This document shows, piece after piece, positions 33,380-44,519 of a stretch of DNA of 64,000 bases (the stretch's first letter is position 1; every line of letters starts with the position of its first letter). The notes under the pieces are model-generated. The model had not been told where the DNA came from, searched no databases, and was given only the letters and a program-made list of their open reading frames with translations. A program made the translations under genes and the position numbers. The stretch is from Ceratopteris richardii. Taxonomy: Eukaryota > Streptophyta > Polypodiopsida > Polypodiales > Pteridaceae. The stretch is from positions 87,801,440 to 87,865,439 of the forward strand of contig CM035417.1 of the NCBI GenBank assembly GCA_020310875.1, written 5' to 3'.

Positions 33380-33512
33380 GGCCACACGCGAGGCAATTTT
33401 AATTTTGAGTGGCAATAGAGAGTCTTAAATTCCCTAAGGTACGAGGATTTGAACCCACAACCTCCTACTTTCAAGGGAAGTACTTTAACCACTCCTCCAT
33501 CTCTTGGTGTTG
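33380..33512 (-). mobile_element. tRNA-derived SINE head, antisense in gypsy-1
   Basis: On the minus strand, TGGAGGAGTGG (plus 33489-33499) and GGTTCAAATCC (plus 33445-33455) are A and B boxes at exact tRNA spacing. The body continues toward 33300 but its 3' end was not identified. Confidence 0.65.
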
Positions 33513-33595
33513 ATACTCAAGTTCTCTCTCCTTAAATTTAACATAACTTTCAGTTTTTCTTACTTTTTCAAGGCGGCACGACGCGACGCGGCACG

Positions 33596-33740
33596 TCTCA
33601 GGGTACATTCTGTGAGGGTACACTTCTTAGGTACATCAGGGTACATCCAAATAGGGTACATCCTGTCAGGGTACATCAGGGTACATCCAGACAGAGTACT
33701 TTTCTGCTAGGTTACATTCCTTGAGGGTACATCCCGAGAG
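33596..33740 (+). repeat. GGGTACATCC minisatellite
   Basis: Eight or so imperfect repeats of AGGGTACATCC separated by variable 5-10 bp spacers, just before the gag ATG. Confidence 0.75.
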
Positions 33741-33771
33741 GAAAGCACTAGCTTAAGGGTCCAAGAGCACC

Positions 33772-34241
33772 ATGGAGGATTACAGTAATTCACCTCTACC
33801 TGAGGCAACACTTGAACAACAACTAGAGCTTTTGAGGCATGAGCTTCAAGGAGCTCAAAACGAGATCCGACAACGTGATGAAGTCCTCCAACAGATACAA
33901 ACTGAGGAAGAAAACCTTACGAGAGTAGTAAAATCTATTGTTTCTGCCCAATGTGATGTTACTCATTTGAAGATTGGAACTAGAAACTACCAGTTTCTAC
34001 GATTTGATGGCCGCAAGGATGGGCCTTTAGTCCTTTCCTGGCTGTCACAGTTTGATGATTTTTATACTGATGAAACGTATGCTGAAAGTAAAAAACTTAA
34101 ATTTGCCACTAAGTAGTTAATAGGTAAAGCTCAACTCTGGTGGAATGTCCTACGGCATAGTACTAATCGTCCAACAATGTGGAAGGCTTTCCAAGAGAAA
34201 GTGAAGGATTCTTTTCTTCCTCCTCAATACCATTTACATGT
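33772..34241 (+). pseudogene. Gypsy-1 gag remnant
   Basis: ATG 33772 opens a frame with a coiled-coil-like start (LEQQLELLRHELQGAQNEIR) and then the retrotransposon Gag core: FLRFDGRKDGPLVLSWLSQFDDFY, a stop, and AQLWWNVLRHS in the same frame. The single TAG at 34114-34116 interrupts it. No zinc knuckle follows. This is typical of plant Ty3/gypsy Gag. Confidence 0.82.
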
Positions 34242-34551
34242 TTGACGTGCATGGACGACCCTTACATGAAAGGAGGGTGATACGGTTACTACCTACACGG
34301 AGCGGTTCTGGCAAAATTTACTACTTGTTCGAATGCTTGAAGAAGTATCGGAAGATATCTTGTAGCAGAAATATGAAGATGGTTTGGAGGTGGGAATCCA
34401 AGCTAGCTTCACACCCTATGACCTACAACCCTCAATGAAGCTATATCTTTTGCCTATGATGTAGAAAAAGAATTACAGTCCATAATCGAGTCAATCCATC
34501 TACAACAACCGCACCAACGACCACTTTAGAGAATGGGTGTTTACTACAATT

Positions 34552-34662
34552 GAATGGGTGTTTACTACTGTTTGCACTTTTGACCCATCTTCCCATGAGT
34601 AGTGCATGTCTACAGTAGACTCAGATATTTGGTACTTTGATAGTGGGGTGACCAAACATATT
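34552..34662 (+). pseudogene. Copia-1-type protease fragment inside gypsy-1
   Basis: Matches copia-1 positions 3733-3842 almost base for base, including the protease wording WYFDSGVTKHI, with one internal stop. An 18-bp piece of its start is repeated immediately upstream (34531-34548). The fragment ends at a GTAAGT. Confidence 0.85.
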
Positions 34663-35700
34663 GTAAGTATAAGAAACTTCTAAGGAAACATGGATGGAGA
34701 AGCAAAGTATAACTTCAAGATCTACACATAAGATAATAGAATGTGATCATCTTCTAGGTTTCTCTCTCTATGTGCGAACACATCTCTAAATGAGATTTAT
34801 GAATGACTTGGATACCATTGTGAGAAGAGAGCACATGCGGGTATAAACACAAATGAATTAAGCAGAAGATTAAAATATTTGCACATAATTTGAAGCTAGG
34901 TCCTATTTGAATTGGATCAATAATTGCACTTGAGGTAGAAGGCATATAGACCTCACACATGAATATGATGTCATGTGATCTGTACTATAAACATTTTCAG
35001 TATATTACATTCCTTGCTAGACGAAACTCCATGTAACCATTTAGATATCAAAAACCTTAAGTTAAAATGTTATCCTGTGAGAAGAATGAAGCTGATGCTC
35101 ACTGTGCAACTTGCACACAATATAATAATCATACGTTTAAGAAACCAAGCCATTATATGCAACTTGCATATAATAGATTTATAGTGTACACTATCTTCTT
35201 CAATATGTATGAACATAGTATTGCTTTGAAGTAAGATCTTCTGCATACGCTGATCATCAGAAACGTTCTACCAAGTTTCAAAGTCATCTTGTCATCATAA
35301 GACATGTTGTTGTATATAATTGCATAAGTGCAATCTAGCTGAAGTTGACTTTGACTTGCAATTCAACATAAGACTTGAAGACTATCAAAATGAAATTCAC
35401 AGAGATATGATTCCGTAAACAAAATATAAAAACAACAAAAGCATCGTTCATGTTTGATTATTTTGTATGCTTTTGCATTGCCATATGCAGGAATAGACAA
35501 GATGTTTATAGCTTCTACAATATATGCAGTGGTAAGAAATATTCAATGGCAGTACTGACATAGACATAAAACTAAATCAGCTTTACGTTCAGCTCTGCCA
35601 ATCTAGCCGTTTCCACTGATTAGTCACACTCAAGTAAAGCGTTCATTTAGGAAAGGATTCAACTCATGCATTGTTTTTGTCAATGTCATCAATGATTATA
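34663..35700. other. Non-coding insert in gypsy-1
   Basis: AT-rich, without gag, protease or RT motifs. It separates the copia fragment from the RT start and may be a further insertion or decayed pol. Confidence 0.4.
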
Positions 35701-35732
35701 CTTATACACTTCCTGATGCATATAAACCTTTC

Positions 35733-35987
35733 ATGAGTACTTATAAGGATTATTTTATGTCTGAGTATCCTTCTAAACTACCACCATCTCGAGGATCCTT
35801 TGACCATAGCATAGACTTAGTCCCTGGTAGTTCTCCTCCTCATAAAGCACCTTGTAGAAATGGCCCACTACATCAAAGGGAAATAGAAAACCAAGTAAAA
35901 GACCTACTACAGAAAGGACTTATAAGGCCTAGTTCTTCCCCATTTGGAGCACTAGTTCTCTTAGTAGAGAAGAAGAATAAAACTTAA
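35733..35987 (+). pseudogene. Gypsy-1 reverse transcriptase start, truncated
   Basis: Reads HSIDLVPGSSPPHKAPCR, then VKDLLQKGLIRPSSSPFGALVLLVEKKN, the classic entry into Ty3/gypsy RT. It stops at the point where the 3' LTR palindrome begins (35986), so the RT palm, RNase H and integrase have been deleted. Confidence 0.9.
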
Positions 35988-36550
35988 CAATGCATTGTTG
36001 GAGTATAACATGGAATATGTTGAACAATGCATTGTTGGAGTGTTAAATTATTATTGAACAATGCATTGTTAGAGTGTTAAATTATTGATGTATTAATGTG
36101 TTTTTTATGTTTCTGATATAGCAGCTGAAGGTTCGTGAGGAGCGTGCAAGGCGTGAAAGGGCGGATATCAATAATCCGAATAATTATTATTTAGTTTGTA
36201 AATAAACCCGCGTAGAAGGTTCTATTGTTAGAAACAGTTAGAAAAGTAATGGTTAAAATAAGGGTTGTTGTAGACTGCAGTTTCTGTTATTGAAAGCAAC
36301 GGCTTTCTGCAAAAGTTAGCAACTTTTAGTTTCATGCTTGCTTTTCGAAGCCGCTCTCATGTAACCACTCTTTTCAATGTAATCAAAAGTTCCTATAAAT
36401 ACATGCGCTCTGTGGATTGTCAAAATAGAGTGCATGGGGGGAGATTGCACCCAATACTACGTTTAGTCTCGTCTCTTGTTGTCTCTATTTCTCTGTGTGT
36501 TTCTTGCATTCGTAATCTCTGTATGCGCGTGAGATAAGATCCTGACAACA
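35986..36550 (+). repeat. Gypsy-1 3' LTR, 5' end missing
   Basis: 565 bp matching the 5' LTR from its second or third repeat unit onward. It keeps three palindromes (35986, 36023, 36057). No polypurine tract is present, since the deletion removed it. Confidence 0.88.
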
Positions 36551-36717
36551 GTGGGTTAGGCTTCTCAGGGTGGGTTAAGTGTTTCACGGCACCCCTTGCT
36601 CTGAATATGCTTGTCACAGTGTTGTGGCTCTCAACCTTAACCTTTAGGACCTCTAGTCCTCTCTATTGCATGTGTGGCCTTCAGTGTTCTCTAAGCCTCC
36701 AATGATGCAGAGAGGGC

Positions 36718-37562
36718 ATGACCCTACACAAAGCACTCGGAAACAGAATTAAATTTGATTGTCCAAATGAAGAAGTTAAAGTTGATGCCTCTCCCAAACA
36801 CTTTGTGGAGATAAATAGGTCGAATGGTAATCTCTTCAAGCCATTGTTTACAGGTGCAGGCCTTCCATGTATAGGTAATACTCCTCTGTCCTCTAATATT
36901 GATAAAGGAAAGAGCAAAATTCATGAGGTTAAGATTAATGTTGGTTTTGATGGTCACAATAAAGATGAAGCTACCATTATCATAGACCATGGCTCATTGG
37001 CAGCTGGCATAACAAACTCTATGAGAAGGTTGTAATTGGTCTTTTCCATGGTCCTAGACACCCTCAAGACATTCTAAAGAGTTGAATAAGATTTAATTGG
37101 TAAAACATGGGGTTGTTCAATCAGACAGATACAATATTTTCCTAATAATTATTTTCTATTTTTCTTTGACGATTCAAATAGTGCTCTCTAGATCATAGTT
37201 GAGGGGCAATGTCAATTAAAAACATGCATGTGACCTTCTTTCAATGGTTCATGGGTTTTAACCCCAGTCACCCTAAGCCCTCAAAGATTTCAGTTTATGT
37301 GGTTTTCCCAAATCTACTTATTGAGTATTATCCTTGGTTTAACGGACTTTACTCAATCCTTCATAAGGTTCTTGGGAAGAAACAAAGAGGAGAGATCAAC
37401 CTTGAATGGGACCCACAAATTTTAATTGCGATTGATATTTCAAAAGAAATTAGAAACTCTTTATTTATCAAGGATTCAGATGGGAAGCGCTTGCATGAGC
37501 AGAAGGTAGCTTATAGGAATCTTCCCAATGCCTGTTTTGTTACAATCAAGGCCACTCAATAA
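36718..37562 (+). pseudogene. LINE copy A ORF1 remnant
   Basis: Two frames. The first (36718-37035) is duplicated in LINE copy B. The second (37209-37562) has VYVVFPNLLIEYY, then LGKKQRGE and ILIAIDISKEI, resembling the DUF4283-type RNA-binding ORF1 of plant L1 elements. Stops separate the pieces and the expected zinc knuckle is only hinted at. Confidence 0.65.
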
Positions 37563-38126
37563 AAGATTCTCCATTACTCAAAGCTCTAATAATAAAGAAG
37601 TGGGTAATTCTAAAAATAGTCTAGAGTAATAACTTACCTAGTTCATCAAATGTGCACAAAAAGTTTTACCCTAATGTGAAATAGGAGGAAAATTTTGGGA
37701 GAAAAATTCAACTCATTTGATGTACTTCTTAAAGAAGTGTTTAACCCTTTTGATAATTATGATGGCAAAAGGATTGTCCCTCCAATGTTAATAAGGAAAA
37801 TGACCACCCTAATAATCTAAACTCTAATAGAGGATATGCCCATGACCCAAATGGAGGATACTAGTGTCCCTATGCATAATGGAGGTACACCAAAAAAGAA
37901 GGATCTAGTGAGAACATTGGGCTCTTTGTTCAAGCCCCCAAAAAAGTCTAAGAAATGATGATCTATTCTTTAGGTCTTTCCTTCTAGGTGCTTATCAAAA
38001 AAATGTTCAATCGTAACTATGTCGAGATATTTTCTCTAATATGCAATTGTTTGATTGTTTTCCTATTCATCTATTTTCTTTTAGATTTTTGGTACAATTT
38101 ATACTTACGGCGGATGTCTAACTATA

Positions 38127-38690
38127 TGTTTGTCTCATTTAATGTTAGATGCTTGAGTAATTCCATAAGGGCTAAAGCCATTAATTCTTGGCTTAGAGAT
38201 TGGCCTTGCATGCCTTATATTCTGTGTCTTCAAGAGTTAAAGATAAGTGACTAAAGCTTAGGTCTAACTTGAAGTTGGTCTCTAACCATCATAAGTCGTT
38301 TGTTACTAACCACTATAGCTGCAAAGATGGGGCTCCCATTGGAATTGCATCTTCTATATCGCATCTTTTTATAAAATTGATTATAGCCCTACCCACCAAT
38401 GGGTGGTTGTTTCCCTTAAAAACCTATTTGACCTGACCTTTGTTGGTGTTATGTTGCCAATTCATGCAGCCTTAGAGCTCAATGCTAGGAAGAAATTTCC
38501 TCCATTAATGGCTGCTTATTCCTACTTGGGGACTTTAACATGGTGAAAAACCTTGCAAATCATTTGGAAGGCAAGGGCAACACCATTAGTAGCCAAGAGA
38601 AGTTGGCTTCATTTAGCCTTACTGCTACCAAAGAACCTTATGGACATTTTCTAGAACACGGGTTTCTCTTGGTTCAATGAATAGTGTGAT
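38127..38690 (+). pseudogene. LINE copy A endonuclease remnant
   Basis: FNVRCLSNSIRAKAINSWL, then YILCLQELKI, are the start of the L1 apurinic-type endonuclease, and LLGDFNMV near 38525 is its later GDFN motif. Several stops lie between. No RT follows before copy B starts. Confidence 0.82.
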
Positions 38691-38951
38691 AAGAACTCGC
38701 TTCTTGGTAGACTTGATAGGTGCTATTTCAATGTCAAGAGACCCCAAGGTTATTGAAATGTTAAGTGTTTCCTTGATAAGTTTTTTTTCCTCTCGGATCA
38801 TTATTCCCTTAAAATAAATCTTGATAAGGAATACCCAATGGTGATATCACGTTGGCCTTGTTGACATATCAAGCTCAACATGTGATGATCGAGGATGACA
38901 CATATCACTTTTTCAATTCTCTGACATGTATAGTGGTCATGCCAGTAATTG

Positions 38952-39908
38952 TATAGGGGAAGGCAGATAATCAATAATCAACAGTCCTAACATTCCTATA
39001 CAAAAGGAAAGGCAGATTATCAAAATTGAATAGCCCTTGCAATTGACACGTCTATCTTATATCATGAATTTCTAAGGCTCAATTCAGTCCGACACACTTA
39101 TGCCATCCATCTCTATGAGTCTCATTGAACATTGAAAATATGTTTTGTTCTAGATCCACCAAAATTTAGGGTTCTCTCCCCTCATGGGAACAAAACTCTT
39201 CTACACAAAAAAAAAGAGAGTGGGTTAGGCTTCTCAAGGTGGGTTAAGTGTTGCACAGCACCCCTTGCTCTAAATATGCTTGTCAGAGTGTTGTGGCTCT
39301 CAAACTTAACCTTTAGGACCTCTAGTCCTCTCTATTGCATGTGTGGCCGTCAGTGCTCTCTAATCCTCCAATGATGCAGAGAGGGCATGACCCTACACAA
39401 AGCACTTGAAAACGGATAGTGTTCGAGTTCTCTAGTTAAATTTGATTGTCCAAATGAAGAAGTTAAAGCTGATGCCTCTCCCAAACAATTTGTGGACATA
39501 AATAGGTCGAATGGTAATCTCTTCAACCTATTGTTTACAAGTGGAGGCATTCCATGTATAGGTAATACTCCTATGTCCTCTAATATTAATAAAGGAAAGA
39601 GCAAAATCCATGAGGTTAAGATTAATGTTGGTTTTGATGGTGACAATAAAGATGAAGCTACCCTTATCATAGACCATGGCTCATTGGCAACTGACATAAC
39701 CAACTCTATGAGAAGGTTGTAATTGGTCTCTGCCATGGTCCTAGAAACCCTCAAGACATTATAAAGAGTTGAATAAGATTTAATTGGGAAAACATAGGGT
39801 TGTTCATCAGACAGATACAATATTTTCCGAATAATTATTTTCTATTTTTCTTTGACGATTCAAATAGTGCTCTCTAGATCATAGTTGAGGGGCAATGGTC
39901 AATTAAAA
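38952..39908 (+). mobile_element. LINE copy B, 5' part only
   Basis: Repeats the 5' untranslated region and first ORF1 frame of copy A (NRSNGNLFNLLFTSGG, KSKIHEVKINVGF, MRRL). It includes the GAGAGTGGG site that is occupied by gypsy-1 in copy A, so it serves as the empty site. It ends abruptly at 39908 where copia-4 sequence starts. Confidence 0.82.
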
Positions 39909-40214
39909 CTAAGCTAATTTGATTCACCTAAAAGGAATTTTCCTAATTGCTACTGTACTGTGAGTACTGAGCATAATATCCAGTAGGTATCAAGACCAAA
40001 ATAGCAAGTTTTTGGTTACATGCTAGTCACAAAGTTATCTGTTTTGATTCAATTGTTTGAAGCATCATCTCCAAAGTACATAGGTACTTTATTTGTGTCA
40101 TTTGCAAGCTAAGAGGGCCTACACCACAAATCTGAATAAAAATAGGCCACGTACTAAGCAGGATTTGGTAGTACCAACTCATTTCTTGAGGTGTCCATCC
40201 ATCTTTCCCAACAG

Positions 40215-40226
40215 TGGTATCAGAGC
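40215..40226 (+). other. Primer-binding site of copia-4
   Basis: TGGTATCAGAGC lies one base after the LTR end (CCCAACA at 40213). Confidence 0.9.
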
Positions 40227-40239
40227 AATTTGAGGTAAA

Positions 40240-41108
40240 ATGGGAGATGGTTTCCCTTCTTTTATTGACAAATTGGACAGGAACAACTACCAAGCATGGT
40301 CCTTGAGGATGAAGACATACTTACAAGGAAGAAGTCTCTATGGATACATATCAGGAGATGAGGAGATGCCCATTTTCAGAAGCAAAGGACAACCTACAAA
40401 AGAGGAGCTTGAGAGACTCAACTCATGGTGTGCCAAAGATGCATTAGCAAGGTCATATCTTCTTAACTCTATCTTTGACTTCCTTCTTCCACACATTAGG
40501 AATTGTAAAACATCTCAAGAGACTTGGGATACATTGTCTTCATACTTTTCTTCTAATACAAGAGCAAGAAAGAATCAATTGTGGATTGAGTTTACCACTC
40601 AAAGGAAGCAACCCAAACAAAGCGTTTCAGATTATGTGACCAAAGTCAAGGATGTAGCTGACCAATTGGCAAGCATAGGAGAAGAGATTGAAGAAGAGCA
40701 AATTCTGAGACAAGTAATCAATGGCATCAAGGCAGATGACAAATGGGAAGCCTTCACAATTGGCATGGACATATAAATGGACATGCAGATTCCAGATCTT
40801 ACCACACTCATGGGGAAACTCTTTACCCATGAAGCCAAGCTCAACAAAAATGGAGAATCATCATGAGGTAGCAACTCTTCTGCCCTAAACACAGATAAAG
40901 GCAAGTCTAAAGAGAAAGGGAAAAGCAAAAAGATTGAAGATGAAGGTACTACTTCTCAAGATAATTATGCAGGAAGAGGTAGGAACTCAAGAGGTAGGGG
41001 TAGAGGACATAAGCAAGGTAGGGGGAGACCTTTCAACTCTTCCCGATGCAACATATGTGGATTATCTAATCACACTACATATGAGTGCTATAGGAACTTC
41101 AAGAATTA
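40240..41108 (+). pseudogene. Copia-4 gag remnant
   Basis: ATG 40240. FIDKLDRNNYQAWSLRMKTYL is the usual copia Gag start. The 178-codon frame ends at a TAA near 40774, and the same frame continues through a GRGRNSRGRGRG stretch to a CCHC knuckle (CNICGLSNHTTYEC, about 41048-41090) with two further stops. It would encode an RNA-binding capsid protein if intact. Confidence 0.88.
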
Positions 41109-41114
41109 GAGAAG

Positions 41115-41849
41115 ATGAGGATATCAAAGAGGTGGCTACTCACAATCAAGAGGAAGGTTCAACCATACTCAAGGCTACACAACAACAACAATTACAACAA
41201 CAACTATCAAGGAGGATACAAATCAAGGAAGGATTACAACAACTACACAAAGGATCAAGAGGATTCTCTTCTCATTATGAATATGACATCAAAACAAGGT
41301 ATGAATGATGAGCACCTCTTCTATATTGACTCAGGTTGTTCAAACCATATAGCAAGCAATGTAGCTCTTCTTTTTGATCATGAGGAGCCTAAGGGAAAGC
41401 ACCAAGTGCAAACAGGTGATGACACCAAGCATTTAGTGGTTAAGGTAGGAAATGTCAAAACTTCTGATGGGAATAGAAATCAATTGGGCACGGTTCTTTA
41501 TGTACCTACAGTCACCAAGAATTTGATGAGTGTTGGACAGATTGTGGAAAAGGGTTTGTAGGTTCGGTTCAACAAATATGAAGCTTTTGTGGAGGACCCC
41601 CAACATGGATTCAAGAGAATTGCCAAGGGGGAAAAAATAGGTAGACTATTTACATTTGAACTTGAAGATACAAGGAATATTGCACTTTATAATTACAAAG
41701 ATCAAACATTGTCAGAGCTTGAGATTTGGCATAAGAGATTAGGGCATATTGGTGAGAGAACCTTGAAGCAAATATGTAGAGATCAATGTGTGCTTGCGAT
41801 ACCCAATGTATCCGAGCAACACATGATCTATAAATGTGGTGCATGTTAA
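41115..41849 (+). pseudogene. Copia-4 protease and pre-integrase remnant
   Basis: LFYIDSGCSNHI carries the protease DSG. VQTGDDTKHLVVKVGNVK and LYVPTVTKNLMSVGQ follow. After a TAG (41559-41561) the frame resumes with EDPQHGFKRIAKGEKIGRLFT and WHKRLGHIGERTLK, then CGAC, part of the zinc-binding pre-integrase domain. Confidence 0.88.
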
Positions 41850-41906
41850 TTTGGTAAATCACATAGGTTACCCTTCTCAAAGAAAGGCTATATACATGAG
41901 GATTAC

Positions 41907-42564
41907 TTGGAACTTGTCCACATAGATGTGTGGGGACCAAGCAAGGACCCTTCAATTTCTGGCTCAAGGTACTATGTGTTTTTCATTGATGATTTCAGTA
42001 GGTGGACTATCTTGTATTTTATGAAGCACAAAGATGAAGTGTTTAGTTGCTTTAAGAAGTATCTTGCACTTGTGGAAAAGCAAACTGGAATAAGCCTAAA
42101 GAGATGAAGGTCAAATGGAGGAGGTGAGTACTTCTCAAATGAATTTGATGCATTCTTGCAGGATAGAGGTATCAAAAGGGAGATTACTACAAGATATACC
42201 CCTAAGCAAAATGGGGTAGCAGAGAGGAGAAATAGGTTAATTGTGGAAACAGCTAGGTCAATGCTTAATGAGAAAAGGTTACCTAATTATTTATGGGCAG
42301 AGAGTGTATCTACTACCACTTATCTTATTAACATGTTTCCATCTGAATCACTTAATGGCATGACCCCATATGAAGCACGGCATGGTAGGAGGCCATCACG
42401 ATCATTGCAAAATCTTTGGAAGTGTTGCCTATGTGCATGCTCCATCTCAGATTAGAGGTAAGCTAGACCCTAAGGCAGAGAAGTGCATCTTCATAGGGTA
42501 TGATTTAAATCAGAAAGGATATACGGTTTATAATCCAACCAACAAGGGTTTTATGGTTGGTAGA
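41907..42564 (+). pseudogene. Copia-4 integrase remnant
   Basis: HIDVWGPSKD, FIDDFSRWT, GGGEYFSNEFDAF and PKQNGVAERRNRL contain the catalytic D, D and E positions. A stop at about 42105 and a frameshift at about 42400 interrupt it. The catalytic Asp before GGGEY is replaced (RSNGGG). Confidence 0.88.
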
Positions 42565-42789
42565 GAACAAGTCAGGTTCAATGTTGATGGGTTATATGTA
42601 GAAGAGTACAAAGAGGATGGACGATTGATTGCCAAAGGAAGCAAAGTGGATAGGATATTCACCTTCAATGTTTGCGAAAGGTGCACAAGTTATTGCTAAT
42701 ATAGAGATCTGGCACAAAGGAATTGGACATGCAAACTTGTCGACGCTGAAATTGATGTAGTCAATTTTGCCAGTTATATCTAATCCTAA
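42565..42789 (+). pseudogene. Out-of-order copia pre-integrase fragment
   Basis: After GFMVGREQ (end of the integrase region) the sequence jumps back to wording that belongs before integrase: VRFNVDGLYVEE, GRLIAKGSKVDRIFTFNV and IEIWHKGIGHANLSTLKL. It is not a copy of the corresponding copia-4 segment at 41570-41770, so it comes from a different family. Confidence 0.75.
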
Positions 42790-43592
42790 AGTAAGCACAT
42801 TAGCATATACATATCTAACAATAAGTTTTACTATATATAGTTTGCAGATATGTCATGCAATGTCGGGAAGATTTGCATCTTCCAGTTGATGATCAGAGAA
42901 AATGAAAACAACTTATTGGTGAACTCTAACCTTTTAAATCACTGTTGATCAGTTGTGTTGATTAGAATTAACTACTTTGAAAGTGTTTACAGGTGTGAAT
43001 GATGAAGCAGAACATATGTTCATATGAGGGTTTACCCTAATTACTCATTTAATGAGTATTTTATATTTATACATGCAAGATTCATGGGTATTATACCCTA
43101 GGGTTTCATAAGTTCATATGATTTTATGTCAATAGGGTTCATCTGAAGGGTCTCAAAAGATTCTAACGGGTTCATGCTAGAGTTTATTTAAGTGTTAGTG
43201 GGCTCATGATAGGGTTCAGAAGGATTTTAAGGGTATCAGGGGTTTCCAAAGGGTTTCAAGTAGGTTTTCAAGGGTTTTATTGAATTTTATTGAATTTTAA
43301 GGGTTAAAAGAACAGGTATTTAATTCAATTAAACTTTAAAATGAACATTTATGTATTAAAAATTAAACTATGATTTAATTAATTACTTTAATCATGAGTG
43401 TACATTTAAATATTAAGGTATTAATTAATTAGATTCATAACCTAAGCTTAATTTAAATGAATTATTTAATTAAGAAATTTAGGGTAATTGAATTAAAATG
43501 ATAAATTAAATGGATAAATAACTAGTGGTCTATATGAGTGTTAGAAAAAAGAATGGTATGGAAGCAATATGTAACTAAAGTGATTTAAGGAG
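42790..43592. other. AT-rich DNA left of gypsy-2
   Basis: No coding capacity. The part 43080-43310 has many AGGGTTCA-like phrases, and 43320-43560 is extremely AT-rich and similar in style to parts of the gypsy-2 repeat, so it may be an eroded related LTR. Confidence 0.35.
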
Positions 43593-43740
43593 TGGAGGCG
43601 CTCAGAGCATAAGCTCAGCCCTCAACAACCAGGGAATTACAAGGTTTGTATTATCTGCCCATGCACGATGACCACCTCAAGCTGCCGCAACCACGTCGTC
43701 TAAACCAAGCTAATGCATATGCTAGGAGAAGAAAAGTTTT

Positions 43741-43866
43741 ATACCTGTTCCACTGTGCCGTTGATTTCACGTCGGGTTCAAAGTGTGGGCGCGATTTCTG
43801 ACGACTGGCGGATCAATTCAGTCGCCTCGCTAACGGCGCACGCGGGGTGACTATGCGGAACAGGTA
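43741..43866 (-). other. U5/primer-site-like segment in the 3' repeat
   Basis: Identical to 55630-55755 and similar to the window end at 63880-63980. It is bracketed by ACCTGTTCC (43743) and GGAACAGGT (43857). The minus strand contains TGAACCCGACGT-like sequence and ends in CAGGTATAA, a plausible splice donor. Confidence 0.55.
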
Positions 43867-43881
43867 CAAGTATAACTTTTC

Positions 43882-44214
43882 CTAAGGTCCGTAAGGTGAA
43901 GCGTTCCTATAAAGTTCAACTGCATCAAAATAAGAAGGTAGGATAATCTTTTCACTAACTATTTGATCTTTTATAGTTTCGTTTGTTTCTTCTTGGATAT
44001 TTTCTATGTTTCTATCTACAGTTGGAGGAAAATTTTCTTCACTAACACTAGGAGGAACAGTAGAAAGTAAAGTTATAGTTGTTCTAGGATCGTGCAAAGA
44101 TTCTTCTACTATTACTTCTTTTATTAATTCTTGATCTTCTATTGGTTTAGGAAACAGCAATTCAAAAGTTGATGAAGGCAGAAAGGTGTTACTAGAAGAA
44201 CTTTCTTTAGACAT
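43882..44214 (-). CDS. 110-aa ORF in gypsy-2 3' repeat, unknown function
   Basis: ATG 44214 to stop at 43882. It is Ser/Glu/Ile-rich and begins MSKESSSSNTFLPSS, with no signal peptide or membrane segment and no recognised domain. It is identical to the copy at 55771-56103. Its MSK start and acidic composition recall the start of the pol ORF, but this may be chance. It could be a small accessory protein or an untranslated frame. Confidence 0.45.
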   Translation of the reverse strand: MSKESSSSNTFLPSSTFELLFPKPIEDQELIKEVIVEESLHDPRTTITLLSTVPPSVSEENFPPTVDRNIENIQEETNETIKDQIVSEKIILPSYFDAVELYRNASPYGP

Positions 44215-44519
44215 AAAATTAATGGTGCTAAATTAATAACCAAATTCCTATACAAATCATAAGATGATGTTTTTAAATGATAGCCTAAAATTTAGCCTAT
44301 ACAAGCTAATAAAAGTTTCAAATTAAGGGTAATCTTTGCTTTTCAAACTTCAGGTCACATGTGAATCTCCAGTTCGCCAATTGCTCTCTGAAAAAAAGAC
44401 ATGACAGAAATTAGTATATCTTTTATATAAAAAATAACACTCATCTAGTATTTTCTTTTGACTAACATTAAAGTAATTATCTTTCTAAAAACACATATAT
44501 AATAAGTACATTCTTTTAT

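Larger units (their letters stand above)
32442..36550 (+). mobile_element. Deleted Ty3/gypsy element (gypsy-1)
   Basis: 4109 bp with TGTTAT...ACAACA ends and GTGGG duplicated at 32437-32441 and 36551-36555. It holds a 626-bp 5' LTR, a primer site, a repetitive leader, a gag remnant and only the start of reverse transcriptase, fused directly to a 5'-truncated 3' LTR. Most of pol is therefore deleted, and an antisense SINE and a copia fragment lie inside. Confidence 0.9.
32160..38936 (+). mobile_element. LINE copy A (L1-type), split by a gypsy element
   Basis: The 5' part (32160-32441) continues after the gypsy insertion at 36556. The join is certain because the same sequence is uninterrupted in LINE copy B at 38952-39240. 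It carries ORF1 remnants (36718-37562) and an endonuclease remnant (38127-38690) and stops before any reverse transcriptase. Multiple stops make it inactive. Confidence 0.8.
39909..42789 (+). mobile_element. Decayed, truncated Ty1/copia element (copia-4)
   Basis: Partial 5' LTR (39909-40213), primer site, gag, protease and integrase in order, then an out-of-place pre-integrase fragment. No RT, RNase H or 3' LTR. Related to copia-2 and copia-3. Stops and frameshifts make it inactive. Confidence 0.88.

Noticed and set aside
33068..33418. 116-codon frame with Phe-Arg and Ile-Pro alternation after the gypsy-1 primer site
   Set aside because: It starts with GTG inside the primer site and follows a hexamer repeat, so it is leader and not protein.
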